Positions 10,041-17,393 of a stretch of 64,000 nt of DNA are shown piece after piece. The translations under genes were made by a program, and so were the position numbers. Within the stretch, counting starts at the first letter, position 1. The number at the start of each line of letters is the position of its first letter. Origin of the DNA: Ichthyophis bannanicus (taxonomy: Eukaryota > Chordata > Amphibia > Gymnophiona > Ichthyophiidae); contig CM066041.1 in assembly GCA_033557465.1 (NCBI GenBank), forward strand, positions 156,215,532 to 156,279,531, in the 5' to 3' direction. Below the pieces are notes generated by a model, which saw nothing but the letters and a program-made list of their open reading frames with translations, was not told where the DNA came from and made no database searches.

Positions 10041-11464
10041 ATGGAGAGGGGAAAAATATTTTGTGTGGGAGGGAAGAAAAAATGTACAATTGGCCGGGTA
10101 TTGGGAGACTAAGTGGGGATTGAGGATGGAGGGGTAAAATTTGAGTGGATGAAATAGGAATGAGGAAAGAGCAAAAGGAGAAAGATTATTATGTTAAAGC
10201 AGATGTAGAGAGAGAATGGAAAAAAACTAGAAGAGAAGAAAGGACAAATGGACAGCAGACGATGGAGAGATAGCAGAAGACACAAATAAACCAGAAGAAA
10301 GTGGCTGGAACAATTGCAACTGAAAAAAAATGCACAAATGGTACAAAGATATCTCTTTATTTTGAATTTATTAACTGGAATATGTCAGCTCTGGGAAATG
10401 TGCATCATTAATGTCTGTGCTTTGTTTAGTACAAGAGGAAATTAATTTATAGTTTATTTCTACATTGTTGTTGTACATTCCAAGTTTGGCTTTTAGGGTT
10501 CCCAGTTAATTATTGTCTTCCTGTTTTTAAATTGTGATTCCTATTGGTTTAATATTTGCAGTGTTGCCTTTTGATAGGTAGGGTATGGTGCTTTATGAGT
10601 CCTGGTAGTGCTGTTAGGATACGGTGGGTTTGCTATGGGTTCTAAATGGGCAGTGTTTGTAGTAGTTCCTAATGTGCCTGGCGGTTGGCACTGGATTATA
10701 GTAATGTAGAAATCTTTGTCTTTCTTTATCCATACACTCATGAAGAGGCATGTTTACTAAAAGTTAGTGTATGGTAACATTATGCAAATATTTATGCAAA
10801 TGAGACCACTTATGCAAATGAGGCCCCACACCGAGTCTCCGCACATGGCCCCGCACCCCCCTTGGGCCGCCCCTGGCCACAGGCAACAGGAGCGGCAAGT
10901 TTTCCTATGTTTCCCCAAGCAGGAATGGACAGTTGCCATGCTTTTTCCCTGGGACAGTTAACGCAACAGGACAATCTCGATGATTACATTGATGCTTTCG
11001 AAAGAATAGCAGAGACCCTTAAATGGCCGATAGAGCAATGGGCGATTCGATTCGCGATGACCCTTACAGGAGAGGCTCTATCTGCATTTAAGGCCATGCC
11101 TGCTAGTCTTGCTGCCGATTACGCAGAAATAAAGAAGGCAGTAAAAGATAGGTTAGGTCTCACCCCTAGGCACTACAAGCGCATGTTTAGGGAGGCGAAA
11201 ATTAACTGTAAAGAAACTCCTAGAGCTCTGTATCAGAGGCTTAAGAGTCTAGCGTACAAGTGGCTTACCCCAGAGAGAAGGTCACTTGATTAAATTCTGG
11301 ATGAAATTATTCTAGAGCAGTTTTTACTGGCTGTATCTCCTGAGTTAAAAACATATCTCACACTACAGGATTGCCACAGCACAGAAGAGGCAGCCAACAT
11401 GGCAGATAGGTTTTATGAGGCTAAAATGGCTGATACCTCTGTGGCTTCTGGTTCCCACAACGGT

Positions 11465-12241
11465 TGCCCAAATATCACCAATCAAAGAATTACTTAGACG
11501 GCAGTTGCTTTAGCTCAAAAGACTTTTATTTAGAATAACAAAAGTGATTATAAAATAGCAAACAGCAAATGCCTATCTAGAGATGGCAGACAGCATTTTC
11601 TTTCTCTGAGAAGGGGAAGAAAATACTGCCCGCCCTTCCCCTAAAATAACCACCTTATATACATTTCTCCCTGTATCAAATGTCTGCTTCAAATTAGCCT
11701 CAGTGAATCCATCATAACTACTTAGATGTCAGCAGGACCTCAGGGTTCTGCAACACTTTTCCCAGGGGAGAATCTCCTTACATGTGTACATCTGGACCTA
11801 TCTGGACTTGCACTTAGACTTGCTTATCTATACATGGCCTATGACCTCTATGCTTTTAGGTCTATTTATCTATGCATGGCCTGTGACCTTTGACCCTTCC
11901 TGTATTTTTCCTTCTTCTTGGCACTAATTGAAACCAGGCAGAGAGTATTTTGTGCTCATTTGTTTGAATTCTTTGCTTGACCTGTAATTTCATGTTAGGC
12001 CCATTATTCTGCATACTTCTATCCAGAATATGGTTTCCCAGAATCCTCCATAACAGGCCGCATCCATTTTCTTATGGCAAGCATATACTCTCATACAGCT
12101 ATTGTCTTCATGTCTGTCTTCTTGTCTTCTGTGCCATCCATCCTCCTGTGTAGTTTCACCAGGCAAAAGTTCAGTCATATAAAGCCAATATATACATATA
12201 TAAGCAGACCCAAGGCAGACTTTAAATCAAATTTTCCAACA
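11465..12241 (-). repeat. Probable antisense solo LTR (0.78 kb) between gag and pol
   Basis: Read on the minus strand, the segment starts TGTTGGAAAATTTG. It has a TATATATGTATATATT-like stretch early, AATAAAAGTC about 60 bp from its end, and finishes TTTGGGCA, so it has TG...CA termini and a polyadenylation signal where an LTR would. It interrupts gag-pol coding sequence. No clean target duplication is visible. Its length is a multiple of three; a 5-bp duplication would put protease in the gag frame, but this is arithmetic only. Confidence 0.55.
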
Positions 12242-12264
12242 CCTCGGGAATTGGAATTTTAAAA

Positions 12265-13329
12265 GTGGCTGGAATGGCAAATCCTGATAGCATGAGAAAG
12301 TTTGAAAGAGTTAAAGCGTCTAAAGTGAATAAGTATGATAACACTAATAATGATGTTTCATCTCCTTATAGAGGGAAATGTTACAGTTGTGGAAGGACAG
12401 GTCACTTCAAACGAGACTGTAAAGCACGTACGGTTCTGGTATCGGGAGATGGGAAGCAAGTCCCAGAGGGATTCCTCCAACAGGTTCAGGTAGAGGGAGT
12501 GGATACCCTGGCGCTACTTGACTCGGGGGCCGATCAAAGTATGGTTTTTCAGAAATTTTGGGAAACCATCGAACACCATCGGTCAACGACCCCGAGTCAA
12601 GCAGAGGGCCAGGTACGCATACGGTGTGTACATGGGGCATCTTCCCACTATCCCCTATATGAGGTAGGCATAAAAGGTCTAGGGACCGCACGACGAGTAT
12701 CAGTGGCCGTGGTTCCTAAACTACCATATGCAGTTATCCTTGGGCGGGATTGGGCTCCCTTCTGTCAGGAAATAGAGAGAGGTCTCAGGAATGAGTTAGC
12801 CCTCAGGCCCACACAAAGTCAGACAGTGAAGGCAGAAGCATTAGCGGTACGAATCCCCAGCCCTCTGTTTGGGAAAACTTCTAGAACAGGCTCCCGATCT
12901 CAGCCACAGGCAAAAGAAATACCACCCGGAAAACAAAAGTTCATACTCCAATTCTGTAGGACCACTGATCAGGCCAAGTGTCCAAAAAGAGCTTCAGCGG
13001 CAGCCGCGGGGTACGATCTTTTCAGCGTGGAGGACACTATAGTTTTAAAAGGGGGGAAAGCACTAGTGGACACGGGTATCCAAGTGAAGATCCCGGACGG
13101 ATGTTATGGGCGCATAGCGCTAAGGTCAGGTTTGGCCGTGAAATACTCCTTAGATGTAGGAGCAGGGGTCGTTGACCCAGATTATCGGGGCTTGGTAAAA
13201 GTCCTACTATTCAACTTCGGGGATAGGGATTTTAAGGTGCGCGTAGGCGACCGTATCGCGCAACTAATTTGTGAGCGCGTAGGGTTCCCCACGGTGGAAG
13301 AGGTACCCTCATTGCCACCCACAAAATGA
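12265..13329 (+). pseudogene. Zinc knuckle, aspartic protease and dUTPase of the LTR element
   Basis: This is a 354-codon open stretch. A CX2CX4HX4C zinc knuckle occupies residues 39-52 and the retroviral-type protease motif LLDSGAD residues 84-90. A dUTPase domain follows from about residue 240 with four trimeric dUTPase blocks: AAGYDLFS (247-254), GRIALRSGLA (282-291), GVVDPDYRG (301-309) and RVGDRIAQL (326-334). dUTPase hydrolyses dUTP and limits uracil in cDNA. The glycine-rich fifth block, GTGGFGSTG, lies immediately after the TGA at 13327-13329 and in the same frame. The stop therefore occupies a codon inside the domain and looks like a lesion. The protease-dUTPase-RT order recalls betaretroviral pro genes in an otherwise Gypsy-type pol. 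The ATG is arbitrary; the frame is probably fused to gag. Confidence 0.9.
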
Positions 13330-14892
13330 GGGACGGGTGGATTTGGCTCCACAGGGGAAAGAGAAGTTAGAAACCTGACAGCCTTGAGTGAGGAGAGGAG
13401 CGAGGAAGACCTTGGCCCTCAGATAGCGGATTGGAAGAAACAGCCCATCCCCAGGATAGGTACCGGGCTGTCACCCCAACAACAGAAAGAGTTGACCCAG
13501 ATGTTGGAAAAGTTCTCCGATGTATTGACGACTAGGCCGGGCGAAACCCACCTAGTCGCTCACGAGATAATTACGACGCCCAGTCAGGTAATTAGGCAGC
13601 GTCCCTATAGAATGCCTGAGACCAGAAAGGGGGAAGTCATTGAGCAGGTTAAGGAAATGCTGGACACAGGGATAATAGAAGAATCACGGAGCCCGTGGTC
13701 GAGCCCGATAGTGTTAGTGCCGAAACCGGACGGAACCCTCCGGTTCTGCATTGATTTTCGGCGAATCAACGATATTTCGCAATTTGATGCCTATCCTATG
13801 CCCCGCATAGATGATCTTTTGGATCGCTTGGGGCAGGCAAAATATCTGACCACCCTAGATTTAAGTAAGGGATATTGGCAAATCCCATTGACACGCGATT
13901 CAAAGCCCAAAACAGCGTTTAGTATGCCGATTGGATTATTCCAAATCTGGCGAATGCCGTTTGGCTTACATGGGGCAGCTGCCACGTGTCAGCGCTTGGT
14001 GGATCAAGTGTTAAGGCCCCACCACGAATACGCTCTAGCGTATATGGATGATGTGGTGATATATAGTACAACCTGGGCACAACATATTGCTAGGGTAGAA
14101 GCGGTACTCAGAGCACTGCGGAGGGCTGGCCTAACGCTCAATCCAGAGAAATGTTTGTTTGCCACTGAGGAGGCCAAATATTTGGGCCATATGGTAGGAA
14201 GAGGTCTTGTAAAACCATTGGCCAGTAAAATAGAGAGCGTGAGGGATTTCCCCAGACCCGTGACTAAGAAGCAGGTACGAAGCTTCCTAGGATTACTCGG
14301 CTATTATCGTCGATTTATTCCTCGGTTTGCAGAAGAAAGTATTCTCTTTACAGAAATGCTAAAAAAGAACGCGCCTAACCATGTAAAATGGACCCCTGAG
14401 GCTGAGGTGGCGTTTGTGGCCCTAAAAGAGAAACTCTGCAGTACCCCGGTGTTACGTGGAATAGATTTCAGTTTGCCATTCATAGTCCAAACTGATGCGT
14501 CAGAAACAGGGTTGGGGGCGGTGATGTCCCAAGAATTTGAGGGTGTGGAACATCCCGTGGCCTACCTCAGTAGGAAACTCACAAAGGCAGAAAGGAATTA
14601 TGCCACAATCAAGAGAGAGTGCCTGGCAATAAAATGGGCCATTGAAGCTTTACGGTTCTACCTCACAGGGAGGAAATTTCTTCTGATAACGGACCACGCA
14701 CCGCTAAAATGGCTCAATCAGATGAGAAACAATAATGCGCGGCTGACCAGGTGGCATCTCGCATTGCAATCCTTTAATTTTGTTGTGCAGCACAGAGCAG
14801 GGAGACTGCACGGGAATGCAGATGCACTCTCAAGGATTACGTGCTGTCCGCCTGAAATTGTGGCAGCCCGTAATATTTTAAGGGGGGGAATC
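13330..14892 (+). CDS. Reverse transcriptase and RNase H of the LTR element
   Basis: The frame continues in phase from the dUTPase after the single TGA and is open through RNase H, some 500 codons, before running into the LTR. Numbering from 13384, RT motifs are VPKPDGTLRFCIDFR (112-126), LDLSKGYWQIPL (158-169, first catalytic Asp), MPFGL (191-195) and YMDDVV (220-225), followed by the KYLGH and FLGLLGYYRRFI thumb/connection blocks typical of Ty3/Gypsy. RNase H residues are visible as QTDAS (Asp371), RECLAIKWA (Glu412), ITDHAPL (Asp437) and GNADALSR (Asp480). After ALSR there are only about 20 codons before the polypurine tract, so there is no room for an integrase. The long open frame suggests fairly recent activity. 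Confidence 0.9.
14879..14892 (+). promoter_or_regulatory. Polypurine tract for plus-strand priming
   Basis: TTAAGGGGGGGAATC stands directly before the TGTCAC start of the 3' LTR. Position and purine content fit the plus-strand primer of LTR elements, and it fixes the 5' end of the LTR. Confidence 0.8.
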
Positions 14893-16256
14893 TGTCACAA
14901 AGTAGGTTTAACAGAGCCCATGGAAATAGGCAAAGATGCAGGCAGTGAAACTGATTCTGACAGTTCAGAGGAGCACATGTCAGGATGTTGCTATAGGCAA
15001 CCCAAACAAATCAGGTCACGAGCTAGAGAAACACGCCCAAGCAGCAGAAAGGCTGAGGGATCAGTAACTGATGAAAGCCAGCTGGGAGGGGGTAGAGCTG
15101 ACACACACGCAGATAAACTCAATGCACATGGAGTTAGAGGGAGAAGCAGAACAGAACCCGGAAGGAAACACGGGAACAGGCAGTCGTGAGTGTTCAGAGA
15201 GCCAAGGACGTGCTGGGAGAAGCTCAGGTTGGAATGAAGCCGGTGGAAGAGCTGTAAAAGCTAAAAAGTTTTATTCCAAGGGAGAGAGTGAGAACCCAGG
15301 TGCCTGTGGTGGAAGGCAGAGCACAGAAACGTCGGAGCTCGGCAGAAGTTATCTGAAAGGTAACGGAGAGTTCAATTGGGAAGCTAGTTGGAGGAAGCCT
15401 GAGGAAACTATTTACCCTAGTAATTGGCACAGGACAAGTAAAGCTTTTGTACCTGAAGATAATCTTGTATCTGGGAGAAGGACAAAAGGCAGGAGCCGTG
15501 GAAAGCTTCCACTTGACGCTACTCCGGTGTCTGCAGCAGCAGAGAGAAGCCCGAGTCAGAGACTGCCAAGAAGTAAACCAATTGTAGCTAATAGAGGGAA
15601 AGGTGAATGTTGTAATTTCCCCTATGGTCCTCAGCATTTGGAAGGCTCCCAAATTAAGTACTCCAGTGAATGTGGTAGTAGCCTGTCACACATTCTCACA
15701 GAGAGAGAAAGAGAATCTCTGAATAACAAAGAGAGACTGTTTAATAATGTGCCGAACTATGCAAGAGAAGAATTGTTAAAGGCAGAAGAAGAGGATATGC
15801 AGTGTGAGGTACAGGGGGACACAACGTGTAATGAATACATGGACTGTACGCTTACAATTTCTGATAATATATCTTCTTTGCGGTGAACAAGTGGTGATAC
15901 TTGCCAAGCCTTAAAGCTACAAAGAAAAGGGTTTTTGTATGCTGGAAAAGGGCTGTTTAACTACTTTTGTTTGCATGTTAAAAGCTGAAGATAAGCATTT
16001 TTCTGTTCCCATTTTGTTTCTTTGTTTGTGCCCAAAGTGGGGCTGTTTACCTTTTTGTTTTGACCACTGAAAGAATCCTCCCGGAAGGGGAATAAAACCT
16101 GTTTAAGCCTTACCTCGTTTCCACAACTTATTCTTTTGACTGGCCTAAGAAAAACTACATATCCCAGAGTGCCAAGCAAGGTCTCTGGGCTGGTTAAACA
16201 CAAGGCCTCGGCTTAATACCCCGCCTTAGCTTGAAGGGACAAGCAACGGCGTGACA
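14893..16256 (+). repeat. 3' LTR of the 9.58 kb element
   Basis: This 1,364-bp LTR starts TGTCACAAAG and ends GCGTGACA; its first and last six bases are exact inverted repeats. GGGGAATAAAAC at about 16087 is a candidate polyadenylation signal. It is unusually long and most of it is occupied by a reading frame from +27 to 370 nt before the end. It matches the 5' LTR closely, which lacks only small indels once the 360-bp insertion is removed. Confidence 0.95.
14920..15886 (+). pseudogene. LTR-encoded ORF of unknown function (about 320 codons before one frameshift)
   Basis: The frame opens with ATG 27 nt inside the LTR (MEIGKDAGSE), is polar and Ser/Arg/Glu-rich, and ends with EDMQCEV...YMDC before a stop at 15886. 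One extra A near 15168, absent from the 5' LTR, moves the frame; the downstream part alone is open for 271 codons from 15071. The 5' LTR copy has different lesions (a TGA at 6800 and two extra bases near 7190), so the common ancestor had one continuous frame. The solo LTR at 39169 has an ATG at the same +27 offset and a similar C-terminus. No known domain was recognised. The first codons overlap the end of the RT-RNase H frame. Confidence 0.6.
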
Positions 16257-16260
16257 AGTA

Positions 16261-16453
16261 TCATCTAGAAGTAAGAAGATCCTGGATTCTCTATAGGGAG
16301 AACTATTCAGGCAACTGGTAACAGAGCCCACACATGAAGGGACCATACTGGACTTGGTGCTTACCAATGGTGAAAGTGTTTCTGATGTTATAGTGGGAGA
16401 TCATTTTGCATTCAGTGATCATCAGATGGTGTGGTTCAGTATTAGGACTAGGG
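16261..16453 (+). pseudogene. CR1-like LINE ORF2 endonuclease, C-terminal part
   Basis: The LINE resumes right after the LTR element with SRSKKILDSL, then ILDLVLTNGES, GDHFAFSDHQMVWF, the last containing the SDH catalytic block of the endonuclease. A stop interrupts it after DSL. It directly continues the domain cut at 6673. Confidence 0.85.
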
Positions 16454-16459
16454 CTGTTA

Positions 16460-16758
16460 TTTATTTACATTCTCTTATATACCGCGCTATTCTGCATCAG
16501 TGCGGTTTACATTGAACAAACTGAAATTACATTGAACAGGACATTATAACTTGGAGATAACTATTTTACAGGGAACATGGGCTATGGAGGGTTAAGTGGC
16601 TTGCCCATGACCACAAGGAGCACCTGTGGGACTAGAAACCTTAGCCCTTCCGGCCCAAGTTTGCTGTCCTCTAGTGGGATTTGAACCCCTGACCTTCCAG
16701 CCTGAAGTACCTTGCCCCAACCGCTAGGCCACTCCTCCACTCCACTCCATGCCTGTTA
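16460..16758 (-). mobile_element. tRNA-headed SINE with L2-like LINE tail
   Basis: On the minus strand it begins with a tRNA-like promoter: A box TGGCCTAGCGG and B box GGTTCAAATCC. A body with GGGCAAGCCACTTAACCC follows, then a 3' tail with GTAAACCGCACTGATGC and GCGGTATATAAGAG and terminal AATAAATAA. A 6-bp duplication CTGTTA (16454-16459 and 16753-16758) flanks it inside the LINE endonuclease-RT linker. The tail matches the LINE-tail fragment at 5693, implying mobilisation by an L2-like LINE. Confidence 0.8.
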
Positions 16759-17393
16759 AAAATCTATTCAAAAGCAAGGGTCTTAGACTTTAGGAAAACT
16801 AACTTTGCCAAGATGTGCCAATACCTCAGGGAGTTGTTAGCAGGATGGGAACAGCTGGGAGATGTAGAGAAACAGTGGACAAAACTGAAAGATGATATTT
16901 TAAGGGCAACCAACCTTTCTGTTAAAATGGTAAATAAAGGGAAAAGGAAAAGGAGACCGCTATGGTTTTTGAAAGAAGTAGCTGAAAAGGTGAAGAAAAA
17001 GAGGGAGGCCTTCATGAAATACAACAGGTAAATGGAGCTCACTCTGAGAAGGAGGCTACCAGTGGTGTGCGCCAGGGATCTGTCCTTGGTCCGATTCTTT
17101 TTAACATTTTTGTTAGTGATATAGCGGAAAGGCTGTTGGGTACGGTTTCTCTCTATGCAAATGATACCAAAATCTGCAATAGAGTAGACACCCAGGAAGG
17201 TGTAGATAACATGAGGAGGGATCTAGTTAAACTTGAAGAATGGTCTAGGATTTGGCAGATGAGATTTAATGTTAAAAAAATGCAAGGTCATGCATTTGGG
17301 CTGCAGCAATCCAAGGAAGCAATATAGTATAGGGGGTGAAGTACTTTTGTCCACTAAAGAAGAGCAGGACCTAGGCATGATTGTGTCTGATAA
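16759..17393 (+). pseudogene. CR1-like LINE linker and RT with internal deletion
   Basis: The copy continues with the linker WEQLGDVEKQW, KRRPLWFLKEVAEKVKKKREAF. At about 17030 it jumps straight to NGAHSEKEA-like sequence and the QGSVLGPILFNIFVSDIAE block, so the N-terminal half of RT is deleted. The active site reads YANDTK instead of FADDTK. It is cut at 17393 by the Chapaev-like transposon within the VSDN codons. Confidence 0.85.

Larger units (their letters stand above)
8887..10875. mobile_element. Non-autonomous hAT transposon, 1.99 kb, inserted in gag
   Basis: Terminal inverted repeats are CAGGGCCGGCCC and, at the other end, GGGCCGCCCCTG. They are flanked by a perfect 8-bp target duplication GCCACAGG at 8879-8886 and 10876-10883, the signature of hAT. 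Inside are a 0.39 kb near-palindrome, a 0.64 kb imperfect minisatellite and a region at 10541-10830 that matches, in reverse orientation, 44480-44760 of a second element. No transposase was found, so it depends on a helper. Confidence 0.93.
8751..11464 (+). pseudogene. gag-like ORF with SCAN-like capsid domain, split by a hAT
   Basis: This is the gag of the LTR element. It begins MMWM at 8751 with a Gln/Glu-rich coiled-coil-like start. The hAT at 8887-10875 plus one 8-bp duplication removes 1,997 bp; subtracting this puts the downstream frame (from 10876) back in phase with 8751, so the insertion alone breaks this part. After it come FERIAETLKWP, FREAKINCKETPRALYQRL and WLTPERRS. A TAA at 11291-11293 follows, and immediately beyond, in the same frame, come ILEQFL and SPELKTYL. 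The block order WL.PE...ILEQFL...PEL is that of SCAN domains and Gmr1-like capsids. Its 3' end meets the antisense LTR-like insertion. SCAN-like assignment is by motif reading. Confidence 0.85.
6674..16256 (+). mobile_element. 9.58 kb LTR retrotransposon (Ty3/Gypsy-type RT, SCAN-like Gag, dUTPase, no integrase seen)
   Basis: Both ends are LTRs starting TGTCAC and ending TGACA. The flanks are a 4-bp target duplication AGTA at 6670-6673 and 16257-16260 (5 bp AGTAT is equally possible because the LTR starts with T). Deleting the element and one duplication recovers the LINE site as read in the related copy near 58320. The internal order is leader, gag with SCAN-like capsid region, zinc knuckle, protease, dUTPase, reverse transcriptase, RNase H, polypurine tract, 3' LTR. 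No integrase motif lies on either side of RT. The RT resembles the Ty3/Gypsy class. SCAN-like capsid sequence is known from Gmr1-like Gypsy elements, but those carry integrase upstream of RT, and none is found here. Later insertions are a hAT, an antisense LTR-like piece and a 360-bp retroposon. Confidence 0.93.

Noticed and set aside
11300..12264. Integrase located between gag and protease, as in Gmr1-like elements
   Set aside because: The interval is explained by the gag end and the antisense LTR-like insertion; no HHCC or DDE blocks are visible in any frame.
12985..13360. A host dUTPase gene
   Set aside because: It is in frame between protease and RT inside LTR boundaries, without introns or host context; it belongs to the retroelement.
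16660..16740. A tRNA gene (also at 22650-22700, 43640-43710 and 44150-44215)
   Set aside because: A and B boxes are present but the segments are fused to SINE bodies with target duplications and do not fold as full cloverleaves by eye.
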